A stretch of 27,544 nucleotides of DNA from JAKOQB01 sp036824465 (GTDB lineage Bacteria > Pseudomonadota > Gammaproteobacteria > Burkholderiales > Burkholderiaceae_F), in assembly GCA_036824465.1 (NCBI GenBank), contig DAITAC010000058.1, forward strand, positions 1-27,544. Reading direction: 5' to 3'. Below the pieces are notes generated by a model. That model worked only from the letters and a program-made list of their open reading frames with translations. It was not told the DNA's origin and did no database searches. The first letter of the stretch is position 1. The number at the start of each line of letters is the position of its first letter. This document shows, piece after piece, positions 9,601-16,193 of the stretch. The translations under genes were made by a program, and so were the position numbers.

Positions 9601-9816
9601 TTCGTGCTTACCGGCGATGCCGAGGGCGACTTCAACGTCACGCTGACGATGGTCACCGACACCTGCAATCCGGCGTCGAATTACTTGCTTTCGCGGCCAT
9701 CGGCGATTCCGCACCCGGCCGGCGCGATCGGGCAGACGACGGCGGTGCTGCCGGTCGGAAGCAGCAACTACTCCGCCATCGCCAGTTGGATCCGAACCGG
9801 CTGTCCGACCCCATGA
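6674..9816 (+). CDS. Tri-heme lipoprotein resembling hydrazine synthase alpha subunit (HzsA-like, PD40 propeller), interrupted by an assembly gap
   Basis: Outer-membrane or periplasmic lipoprotein: signal with lipobox VGLAGC (Cys26), then a beta-propeller-like region with PD40-style repeats (DPEVSYDGKKIVFAL, DVDPAYLPAGRGFVF, DRNPVVRPNGDIMF), then an HzsA-like heme region RPGERRTCDGCHSPR. A run of N interrupts the gene. The 55 bases before it (8505-8559) equal the 55 after it (8660-8714). Removing 155 bases joins 6674-8559 to 8715-9816 in frame, reading CHSPRRGGALNSGAVV across the join, to give about 995 residues. The joined protein has three CXXCH motifs at Cys622 (CDGCH), Cys742 (CTNCH) and Cys904 (CASCH). 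AGGAGG lies five bases before the ATG. Anammox hydrazine synthesis is not implied, since HzsB/HzsC partners are absent. A redox or electron-transfer role is likely; the substrate is unknown. Confidence 0.85.
8505..8559 (+). repeat. Left copy of the 55-base contig-end overlap
   Basis: Identical base for base to 8660-8714 across the N run. The length of exactly 55 is a common k-mer size for short-read assemblers, so this is a scaffolding artefact and not a biological repeat. Confidence 0.95.
8560..8659. other. 100-N scaffold gap (artificial)
   Basis: Exactly 100 N, the conventional unknown-size gap. Because the flanks overlap by 55 identical bases and joining them restores one open frame, the real missing length is most likely zero. 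Confidence 0.97.
8660..8714 (+). repeat. Right copy of the 55-base contig-end overlap
   Basis: Second copy of the sequence at 8505-8559, including the CDGCH heme-motif codons. The heme motif should therefore be counted once, not twice. Confidence 0.95.
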
Positions 9817-10442
9817 CGAAAGAGGCCGCCCATCTGCAGTGGCGGATCTGGTCGATCCTCGGCGCGGCCATGGTCGGGCTCGGGGGGTGCGGCGGCTCCA
9901 CTGACTCGAATCCGTTCAGCAACCCGCCGCTGGTGAGCAATCCGGCGGTCACGACCGGGAAGAAACTCTCATTCGCCTATTTCCAGCGCTGCATCTTTCC
10001 GATCTCGGTTGCGCCGCTGCAGGTGAATCTGAACGGCGTCGTGTCGACCAACACGTGCGCGGGCTCCGGATGCCATGACAACTCAAGCGGCACCGGCGGC
10101 GCGTTTCGCGTGGTTCCTGCGGCGCAGCCGATCGACCTCGCCGATCCGACGAACACGCCCGATGCGATCCGCGCGACCGACATGTACAAGAACTTCTACT
10201 CGGCGCAAGGCGAGGTCGTATTCGATTCGCCGCTGCAGAGCCGGCTGCTGACCAAGCCACTGCTGCTCGGCGTGCTGCACGGCGGCGGTTTGATCTTCAC
10301 CAGCGTGCAGGACTCGAACGTGAAGCTGATCGAGTACTGGATCAGTCATCCCATGCCCCAGGGACAGGATGAGTTCAGCTCGGCCGCGAACGGCCTGTTC
10401 ACGCCGCCGGACCCCAAGGTTGGAACGTGCAACACCAACTGA
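9813..10442 (+). CDS. Lipoprotein with a CX4CH heme-like motif
   Basis: A 209-residue predicted lipoprotein. The N-terminus MTKEAAHLQWRIWSILGAAMV leads into the lipobox GLGGC (Cys26). The only heme-like site is TCAGSGCHD: Cys82 and Cys87 spaced by four residues, then His88. This CX4CH spacing is rarer than CXXCH but is known to bind heme c in some multiheme cytochromes; it could instead be a disulfide or metal site. Two further cysteines are Cys in QRCIFP (near 60) and in the C-terminal VGTCNTN. The ATG overlaps the stop of the HzsA-like gene by four bases, so the two are translationally coupled and probably act together. I do not recognise a named family. The next gene begins within its last 16 bases. 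Confidence 0.85.
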   Translation: MTKEAAHLQWRIWSILGAAMVGLGGCGGSTDSNPFSNPPLVSNPAVTTGKKLSFAYFQRCIFPISVAPLQVNLNGVVSTNTCAGSGCHDNSSGTGGAFRVVPAAQPIDLADPTNTPDAIRATDMYKNFYSAQGEVVFDSPLQSRLLTKPLLLGVLHGGGLIFTSVQDSNVKLIEYWISHPMPQGQDEFSSAANGLFTPPDPKVGTCNTN

Positions 10443-11215
10443 CGCTCGCTGCGGCGACCACTTTTTCCAGAGGCAACTGGCTCAGGTGCATCGTCGCTCT
10501 GATGCTGGCGTTCGCCTGCGCATCGGCTGCAGCAAAGGACGCGCCGCTGGAGCGTGTGCAGATTGCCGATCCGTACGTCGAGCTGCGCACCGGGCCCGGG
10601 CGTGGCTATCCGATCTTTCACGTCGCCGCGCGCGAAGAGTGGATCGAAATTGAATTGCGCCACACCGACTGGTACCGGGTGCGTACCGCGGATGGCAAGG
10701 TGGGCTGGGTCAACCGTCAACAGCTTGAAACCACCCTGACGGAGGCCGGAGGGAAGAAGACCTTTCGCGATATCGCGCTCGACGATTACCTGCGGCGCCG
10801 CCTCGAGTTCGGCGCCGCCTGGGGCCACTTCAAGTCCGAGCCGATGCTCAAGGTCTGGACCGGTTACAAGATTGCCGATGTATTCGCCGTCGAGGCAACC
10901 ATCGGACAGGTGCAGGGACTGTTCTCCGGCACGGACTTCTGGCATCTGAATCTGGTTGCCGAACCGTTCTCGGATCGGCGCCTCGCGCCGTTCTTTGGTG
11001 TCGGCGTCGGCAAGTTCAAGAACATTCCGAATGCGAGCCTGGTTGGCGCAGCCACAACCGATGCCAAGCTGGCGAACGCCACGGTCGGGGCGCGCTTTCA
11101 CCTGACCGAGCGCTTCGTCGCGCGTCTGGATTACACGCTGTACACCGCGTTGCTCTCCGACCAACGCAGCAGTGAGTACCGGGCCATCACGGCAGGCCTT
11201 TCATTCTTCTTCTGA
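10427..11215 (+). CDS. Periplasmic SH3 domain fused to an outer-membrane beta-barrel
   Basis: 262 residues from GTG 10427, which has AAGG upstream and overlaps the preceding gene by 16 bases. A signal peptide ends near residue 36 (ALMLAFACASAAA). Residues about 44-100 are a bacterial SH3 domain (VQIADPYVELRTGPGRGYPIF, then WYRVRTADGKVGWVNRQQL). Such domains commonly bind peptidoglycan or stem peptides. Residues about 125-262 are alternating beta strands of an outer-membrane barrel (LEFGAAWGHF, LAPFFGVGVGKF, NATVGARFHL, FVARLDYTLYTAL), ending ITAGLSFFF with the terminal Phe used for barrel assembly. Role inferred: a barrel anchored to the cell wall that gives the operon's complex an outer-membrane port. 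Substrate unknown. Confidence 0.85.
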   Translation: MQHQLTLAAATTFSRGNWLRCIVALMLAFACASAAAKDAPLERVQIADPYVELRTGPGRGYPIFHVAAREEWIEIELRHTDWYRVRTADGKVGWVNRQQLETTLTEAGGKKTFRDIALDDYLRRRLEFGAAWGHFKSEPMLKVWTGYKIADVFAVEATIGQVQGLFSGTDFWHLNLVAEPFSDRRLAPFFGVGVGKFKNIPNASLVGAATTDAKLANATVGARFHLTERFVARLDYTLYTALLSDQRSSEYRAITAGLSFFF

Positions 11216-11229
11216 CGGACGATCGACTT

Positions 11230-11865
11230 ATGCAGACAAGAACATGGGCAATCGCACTGCTGGCCACAGCCCTGGCCGCGCCGGCGTTGGTCTGCGCGCA
11301 GCAGTCGACCGCGCAGCAGGTGATCGAGCCGAAGGTCGAACGGCGCGACATCAAGCTGCCGCGCATTCCGTCGAATGACATCGAGGTCGGCGCGTTCGCT
11401 GGCACGTACGGCACGCAGAACTTCGGCTCCAGCGCGGTGGCTGGCATCCGCCTCGGCTACCACATCACCGAGGACGTCTTCGTCGAGGCAACCTATGGCG
11501 CGACCAAGGTCACCGATCAGGACTTCCGCCTGATCCTTCCGGGCGGAATCTTCCCAAGTGAGAAGCAGACACTGAGCTACTACAACGTCTCCGCCGGTTA
11601 CAACGTATTGCCCGGCGAGGTGTTCATCGGCAGGAATACCGCAAAGGCAACCGCCGTCTACCTGATCGGCGGCATCGGCAGCACGCGATTCCTCGAGCAG
11701 CGGCGGCAAACGGTGAATGTCGGCCTCGGCATGCGGTTGTTCATGCGCGACTGGGCGGCACTGCAGGTCGACATGCGCGATCACATCTTCTCGCTCGACA
11801 TTCTTGGCAAACGCCGGAACACACAGAACCTCGAGCTGTCCGCCGGGCTGACGTTTTTCTTCTGA
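11230..11865 (+). CDS. Outer-membrane beta-barrel domain protein (TIGR04565-like)
   Basis: 211 residues. Signal peptide 1-23 (ALLATALAAPALVCA, then QQ). The mature part opens with a short linker (EPKVERRDIKLPRIPSNDIE) and then barrel strands: EVGAFAGTYGTQNFGSS, VAGIRLGYHITEDVFVEATYG, LSYYNVSAGYNVLPG, AVYLIGGIGSTRF, VNVGLGMRLFMRDWAALQVDMRDHIF, ending LELSAGLTFFF with a C-terminal Phe. The pattern fits the 'outer membrane beta-barrel domain' family that was first noted in myxobacteria and relatives. The gene starts 14 bases after the SH3-barrel gene and ends inside the start of tlpA. It is shorter than a transport porin and is likely an 8-10 strand barrel. Role inferred: structural outer-membrane part of the complex. 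Confidence 0.85.
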   Translation: MQTRTWAIALLATALAAPALVCAQQSTAQQVIEPKVERRDIKLPRIPSNDIEVGAFAGTYGTQNFGSSAVAGIRLGYHITEDVFVEATYGATKVTDQDFRLILPGGIFPSEKQTLSYYNVSAGYNVLPGEVFIGRNTAKATAVYLIGGIGSTRFLEQRRQTVNVGLGMRLFMRDWAALQVDMRDHIFSLDILGKRRNTQNLELSAGLTFFF

Positions 11866-11876
11866 TGAGGCGCACG

Positions 11877-12389
11877 ATGATGGGAAAGGTGTTTCGCGTC
11901 TTGCCGGCAGCACTGCTTGGGGCAGCGCTGGCGTCGCTCGCGGGCGTCGCCGCAGCGGCCGTCGGCACGGACAAGCGCGCGCCGGACTTCACGCTGCGCA
12001 CGCTCGACGGTCCCAACCTGCGACTGCAGGAGCAACGGGGTCGCGTCGTGATGCTGAATTTCTGGGCGACGTGGTGCGGTCCCTGCCGGCAGGAAATGCC
12101 GCACCTGAACCGCTTGTACGAGAAGTACCGCGGGGCGGGATTCACGCTGCTTGGTTTGAACATCGACGAAGACGCGCGCAACGCAGCGGGCCTGGCATCG
12201 AAGCTCGGTCTTCGGTTTCCCGTGCTGCTCGACTCCGACAAGAAAGTCAGTCGGATGTATGACCTGGGCACGATGCCGTCGACCGTGCTGATTGATCGTG
12301 ATGGGCGCGTTCGTTTCATCCACCTCGGCTACCAGGACGGCTACGAGTTGACCTACGACAAGCAGATCCGGGAGTTGCTCAAGGAATGA
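11877..12389 (+). CDS. TlpA-like periplasmic thioredoxin
   Basis: About 170 residues. The signal peptide (FRVLPAALLGAALASLAGVAAAA) is followed by a TlpA/ResA-type thioredoxin fold: RAPDFTLRTLDG, VVMLNFWATWCGPCRQEMP with the redox-active WCGPC, LGLNIDEDARNA, FPVLLDSDKKVSRMY, and the cis-proline segment GTMPSTVLIDRDG. Reductases of this type keep CXXCH cysteines reduced before heme attachment or reduce partner thiols. I chose ATG 11877 because GAGG lies six bases upstream. ATG 11865, which overlaps the previous stop by one base, is possible and adds four residues. Its neighbours supply obvious thiol clients: three CXXCH motifs and a CX4CH motif upstream, and the CGC tail of the DUF4266 lipoprotein, whose ATG overlaps the tlpA stop by four bases. 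Confidence 0.92.
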   Translation: MMGKVFRVLPAALLGAALASLAGVAAAAVGTDKRAPDFTLRTLDGPNLRLQEQRGRVVMLNFWATWCGPCRQEMPHLNRLYEKYRGAGFTLLGLNIDEDARNAAGLASKLGLRFPVLLDSDKKVSRMYDLGTMPSTVLIDRDGRVRFIHLGYQDGYELTYDKQIRELLKE

Positions 12390-12610
12390 AGACGCACAGA
12401 CTCCTCATCGCCGCTGTGCTGGTCGCGCTGCTTGGCGGCTGCGCGATCCAGCCGTGGGTCAAGCCCTACGAGCGCGAGCGGCTTGCCGATCCGATCATGA
12501 ATCCATCGCGCGACGCACTGGCCGAGAAGCACCGCGCCCACGTGCATGAGGTGCGCGAGGGCGCGCGCGGCGCCACCGGCGTGCAGGGAGGCGGCTGTGG
12601 CTGCAACTGA
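12386..12610 (+). CDS. DUF4266 small lipoprotein, probable ApbE substrate
   Basis: 74 residues. Lipobox LGGC (Cys19) after a short hydrophobic signal; the mature lipoprotein has only about 55 residues. A conserved-looking stretch (QPWVKPYERERLADPIMNPSRD) precedes the tail REGARGATGVQGGGCGCN. Within that tail, EGARGAT matches the ApbE acceptor pattern D-G-x-S/T-G-A-T/S seen in NqrC/RnfG-type proteins at the G, G, A and T positions, with Glu for Asp and Arg for Ser. Thr64 is therefore the inferred FMN attachment site. The last residues GGGCGCN give a Cys-X-Cys pair (71, 73) suited to metal or disulfide chemistry. DUF4266 has no established function. It overlaps tlpA by four bases and the DUF3570 gene by 14. 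The flavinylation claim is an inference. Confidence 0.88.
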   Translation: MKTHRLLIAAVLVALLGGCAIQPWVKPYERERLADPIMNPSRDALAEKHRAHVHEVREGARGATGVQGGGCGCN

Positions 12611-13727
12611 CCGCCTTGCGCGGTTTGCCGTCAGATTCCGGCAGCGGCTGATTGATCTCGCCACCGGCCTGCTGGGCAGCGCGCTCGCGACCCATCCGGC
12701 CGGCGCCGCACAACTGCCGGAAGACCGCGCCGATGCCATGGTGCACGTCTATGACGGCGGCGGCGTGCGCGCATCCGGCCCCGCGCTGCTCGTGCGCAAG
12801 AGCCTGGCCGACAAGGTATCGCTGTCGGCGTCGTACTACGTGGACATGGTCAGCAATGCGTCGATCGACGTGGTGACGACGGCGAGTCCATTTCGCGAGC
12901 GGCGCACCGAAACCGGCGTCGGCGTCGACTACGCCTATCGCGACGCGCTGATGAACCTGTCGCTGACGAGCAGTAAGGAGCCTGACTACACGGCGGAAGC
13001 CGTGAATCTCGACCTCTCGCAGGACGTCTTCGGCGGCATGACGACGGTCAGTCTGGGTTTCACGCGGGCGGCGGACAAGGTCCTGCGTCACAACGACCCG
13101 ACGTTTTCGGAGAGAGCGACGCACTGGCGCTACCGATTGGGTGCGACCCAGGTGCTGACACCGCGCTGGCTGGCAAGTGCAAATGCGGAAGTGATATCGG
13201 ACGATGGCTATCTGGGCAGTCCGTACCGCGCCGCGCGCGTGTTCGGTGCAAGCGTGCCGGAGCGTCTGCCCACGACGCGCACGAGTCGCGCATTGAAGTT
13301 CCGTGTGGTCGGCGACCTCGGCGCGCGCGACGCGATGCGCGCCGAGTACCGGTACTACTGGGACACCTGGGACGTCCGTGCGCACACCGGTGAACTTGGC
13401 TACAGCCGTTACCTGGGTAGCGATCTGCTGGCAGACGGCTACCTGCGTTTCAACTCGCAGAAGAAGGCGCTGTTCTACAGCGACAACTTCGCGTCCGAGA
13501 CCACCTACATCTCGCGCAACCGGCAGCTCGGCACATTCACGAGCGCGGCGGTGGGCTTCAAGGCCTCGTACATCGCCAGGCGCGTTCCCGGGCGCTACGA
13601 AATCAAGTTCAACACCGCGTACGAACTGCTGCGCTTCAAGTACAGCGACTTCACCGATATCCGCACGGGCAAGCCGTATTCGTTCGATGCCAATGTGCTG
13701 GAGCTGTTCCTGTCGGCAACTTTCTGA
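12597..13727 (+). CDS. DUF3570 outer-membrane protein
   Basis: 376 residues from GTG 12597, chosen because AGGGAGG lies five bases upstream and the product then starts with a usable signal peptide (RFRQRLIDLATGLLGSALATHPAGAA). The ATG at 12546 would add 17 residues encoded antiphase to the DUF4266 tail and is less likely. The mature protein is a long series of amphipathic beta strands (VSLSASYYVDMVSNASIDV, TETGVGVDYAYRDALMNLSL, MTTVSLGFTRAADKV, DAMRAEYRYYWDTWDV, TGELGYSRYLGSDLLADGYLRF), ending ELFLSATF. This suggests a 14-16 strand outer-membrane barrel. DUF3570 genes recur beside DUF4266 and ApbE, so this barrel is a plausible housing or port for the flavinylated lipoprotein. Its ribosome site lies inside the codons for the GGGCGC tail of that lipoprotein. 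Confidence 0.88.
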   Translation: MAATDRLARFAVRFRQRLIDLATGLLGSALATHPAGAAQLPEDRADAMVHVYDGGGVRASGPALLVRKSLADKVSLSASYYVDMVSNASIDVVTTASPFRERRTETGVGVDYAYRDALMNLSLTSSKEPDYTAEAVNLDLSQDVFGGMTTVSLGFTRAADKVLRHNDPTFSERATHWRYRLGATQVLTPRWLASANAEVISDDGYLGSPYRAARVFGASVPERLPTTRTSRALKFRVVGDLGARDAMRAEYRYYWDTWDVRAHTGELGYSRYLGSDLLADGYLRFNSQKKALFYSDNFASETTYISRNRQLGTFTSAAVGFKASYIARRVPGRYEIKFNTAYELLRFKYSDFTDIRTGKPYSFDANVLELFLSATF

Positions 13728-13736
13728 GAGCCGTCC

Positions 13737-14288
13737 ATGTTCAAACAAATGATCCCGATCTTCGCCACTTGCCTGATGCTCGGCGCTGCAATGCCGGCGC
13801 TTGCCGCCGATGCGACCGCCGCACCGCCGAGCAGCACGGAGGCGGCAGGTCTCGACAATCGCATCCAGGACGCCAAGGGCGACGTGATCCGACTGAACCG
13901 TGACCTGCTGGTGCTCGAGGAAGAGCTGCTGTTCCCCGCGAACACGCAGGTCGCCGTGTTCGTGTCGATGGACGTGGGCAAGCTGTTCGCGCTCGATTCG
14001 CTGCAGGTGAAGCTCGACGACAAGGTCGTCGCGAACTACCTGTACACGCCGGCCGAAGTGCAGGCGCTGCATCGCGGCGGCGTGCAGCGCGTGTACCTGG
14101 GCAACCTGAAGGCCGGCAAGCATGAACTCGTCGCGTTCTTCACCGGCAAGGGTCCGCACGACCGCGACTACAAGCGCGGCACGACGCTGACCATCGACAA
14201 GGGCACGGAACCCAAGTACGTCGAGTTGCGGATCAAGGATTCCACCGGCAAGTTGCAGCCGGAGTTCGACGTCAAAGTGTGGCAGTGA
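13737..14288 (+). CDS. Exported protein of unknown family
   Basis: 183 residues with a clear Sec signal (MFKQMIPIFATCLMLGAAMPALA, cleavage near 23). A short helical segment follows (DNRIQDAKGDVIRLNRDLLVLEEELL), then a beta-rich domain: TQVAVFVSMDVGKLFALDSLQ, DDKVVANYLYTPAEVQAL, VQRVYLGNLKAGKHELVAFFTG, RGTTLTIDKGTEPKYVELRI. It has no cysteine in the mature part and no heme or metal motif. The beta pattern looks like an immunoglobulin-like or carbohydrate-binding-like sandwich, but I do not recognise the family. It lies nine bases after DUF3570 and six before the first TPR gene, so it links the redox and TPR halves of the operon. Periplasmic adaptor is a reasonable guess only. Confidence 0.8.
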   Translation: MFKQMIPIFATCLMLGAAMPALAADATAAPPSSTEAAGLDNRIQDAKGDVIRLNRDLLVLEEELLFPANTQVAVFVSMDVGKLFALDSLQVKLDDKVVANYLYTPAEVQALHRGGVQRVYLGNLKAGKHELVAFFTGKGPHDRDYKRGTTLTIDKGTEPKYVELRIKDSTGKLQPEFDVKVWQ

Positions 14289-14294
14289 TCGGCA

Positions 14295-16193
14295 ATGTGG
14301 GACGGCAACGTCATCTGTGATGCCTTGCGCCGGTGGGCCGGCGCAGCGGCCGCCGCAACGATCCTGTGGACCGGCGCTTCCGCGGCGGCGGATGCTTCGC
14401 GCGACGTGGGCAGCGTGGTGAAGGCGCCGCATTACGGCGACAGCCTGTTCTATTTCTTTCAGGACCGCTACTTCACCTCGGTGACGAACCTGATGGTGTC
14501 GCAGCAACAGATTCGGTTGCCGCAGCATGAGGACGAGGCCGAAGTGCTGCGCGGCGGATTGTTCCTGTCTTACGGCATGCATCGCGAAGCGGGGCAGATC
14601 TTCGCGCAGCTGATCGAGAAGGGCACGCCGCCTCCGGTGCGTGATCGTGCCTGGTTCTATCTCGCGAAGATCCGCTATCAACGTGGCTACCTCGCCGACG
14701 CCGAGGATGCGATCGGCCGTATCGAGAATCCGCTGCCGGGCGACCTTGAAGAAGACCGTTTTCTGCTGCGCGCGAGTCTGCTGATGGCACGCCAGGACTT
14801 CGCAGGGGCCGCCCGATTGCTGAGCCAGATGAAGCCTGGCAGCGGTCTGTACGCACGCTATAACCTGGGCGTGGCGCTGATCAAGAGCGGTGAGTCCGTA
14901 CGCGGCATCGCCCTGCTGGACGAGCTGGGCCGGGCGCCGGCCGCATCTGAGGAGATTCGCAGTCTGCGCGACAAGGCGAATGTTGCGCTCGGTTATGCCG
15001 CCTTGCAGGACAACACGCCGCAGCAGGCCCGCACCTATCTCGAACGCGTGCGCCTTGCGAGCATGCAGGCGAACAAGGCGCTGCTCGGTTTCGGCTGGGC
15101 TGCGGCCGCGATGAACCTGCCCAAGGCTGCGCTGGTGCCATGGACCGAACTCGCGCAACGCGACGCGAGCGACGCCGCCGTGCTTGAGGCCAGGCTCGCC
15201 GTGCCCTATGCACTGGCCGAGCTCGGCGCGTATCGCCAGTCACTGAAACTGTACGAGGATGCGGTCGATGTCTTCGAACGCGAGAGCGTGAATCTGGATG
15301 AATCGGTTGCCGCGATTCGCGCCGGCAAGCTGACCGAAGGCTTGCTGGCCCTGAACCCGGGCGACGAGATGGGCTGGTTCTGGAGCATCAAGGAGCTTCC
15401 GGAAATCCCTCATTCCGGGCATCTTGCGCAGGTGCTGGCACAGCACGAATTCCAGGAGGCATTCAAGAACTACTGCGACCTGCAGTTTCTGGCGACGAAC
15501 CTGCAGCAGTGGAAAGAGAAGCTGGGCGTCTATGGCGACATGCTCGCCAATCGGCGCCAGGCATACGCAGAGCGCCTGCCACAGGTGCGCGAGAAGGAGC
15601 GCACGCTCGGCATCAGCCAGCTGGAACGGCGCGGCGCAGAGTTTGCTGCCGAGCTCGCGCGGGTCGAGGCGGAGTCCGATGTCGCCGCGCTGGCCGATGC
15701 GAAGGAACGCGACCTGATCGTGCGGCTGGAGCGCGTCGGTGCAACGCTGCGGCTGCATGGCACCGACCCAGAGCTCGCGACCGCGCACGAGCGGTATCGA
15801 CGCGCCAGAGGCATATTGAGCTGGCGCCTGAACGAGCAGTTTCCCGACCGTCTTTGGGAAGCGAAGAAGAACCTGAGAGCGCTCGAGAGCGAACTGGTGC
15901 GGGCGCGCCGTCTCGACGCGGCGCTGGCGCAGGCGCAGCGCGATGAACCGGCGCGGTTCGAGAAGTTCGGCGCGCGCATCGAAGAGTTGGCGCGGCAGGT
16001 CCATGCACAACTGCCGCGCGTCGAACAACTGGCCAGTGAGCAGCAGAAGTTCGTGCAGGAACTGGCCGCCGCCGAACTGCTGCGGCAGAAAGAGCGCGTT
16101 GCCGTTTACGCCAATCAGGCGCGATTCGCGGTTGCCCAAATCTACGACCGCGCGTATGTGGCAAAGGATGCGGGCAATGCTGTGCGCGAATAG
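14295..16193 (+). CDS. Periplasmic TPR and coiled-coil protein
   Basis: 632 residues. An N-terminal signal peptide (AAAAATILWTGASAAADA) is followed by a helical-repeat half with TPR-like units: LFLSYGMHREAGQIFAQLIEKG, ARYNLGVALIKSGESVRGIALL, ALGYAALQDNTPQQARTYLERV, PYALAELGAYRQSLKLYEDAV. Residues about 415-620 are strongly heptad-like and charged (LPQVREKERTLGISQLERRG, then ESELVRARRLDAALAQAQRD), indicating a long coiled coil that could span the periplasm. The GDEMGWFWSIKELPEIPHSGHL stretch is a distinctive conserved-looking segment in the middle. In layout it resembles the GltD/GltI-type TPR scaffolds of the Myxococcus gliding complex, an architectural rather than sequence-proved similarity. 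The next gene starts within its last 17 bases. Confidence 0.82.
   Translation: MWDGNVICDALRRWAGAAAAATILWTGASAAADASRDVGSVVKAPHYGDSLFYFFQDRYFTSVTNLMVSQQQIRLPQHEDEAEVLRGGLFLSYGMHREAGQIFAQLIEKGTPPPVRDRAWFYLAKIRYQRGYLADAEDAIGRIENPLPGDLEEDRFLLRASLLMARQDFAGAARLLSQMKPGSGLYARYNLGVALIKSGESVRGIALLDELGRAPAASEEIRSLRDKANVALGYAALQDNTPQQARTYLERVRLASMQANKALLGFGWAAAAMNLPKAALVPWTELAQRDASDAAVLEARLAVPYALAELGAYRQSLKLYEDAVDVFERESVNLDESVAAIRAGKLTEGLLALNPGDEMGWFWSIKELPEIPHSGHLAQVLAQHEFQEAFKNYCDLQFLATNLQQWKEKLGVYGDMLANRRQAYAERLPQVREKERTLGISQLERRGAEFAAELARVEAESDVAALADAKERDLIVRLERVGATLRLHGTDPELATAHERYRRARGILSWRLNEQFPDRLWEAKKNLRALESELVRARRLDAALAQAQRDEPARFEKFGARIEELARQVHAQLPRVEQLASEQQKFVQELAAAELLRQKERVAVYANQARFAVAQIYDRAYVAKDAGNAVRE

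Noticed and set aside
6674..9816. Anammox-type hydrazine synthesis
   Set aside because: Only the alpha-like subunit is present; HzsB/HzsC, hydrazine dehydrogenase and other anammox genes are not seen.
12386..12610. DUF4266 product as a modified-peptide (RiPP) precursor because of its Gly/Cys tail
   Set aside because: It has a lipoprotein signal and mature body, and no cyclase, radical SAM, protease or MNIO maturase lies nearby; ApbE gives a simpler explanation.
12495..15158. An 887-residue open frame on the minus strand, and similar long antisense frames (for example 6974-8815, 15240-16454)
   Set aside because: They lie opposite well-supported plus-strand genes, show His/Arg-rich low-complexity composition typical of antisense frames in high-GC DNA, and match no family.
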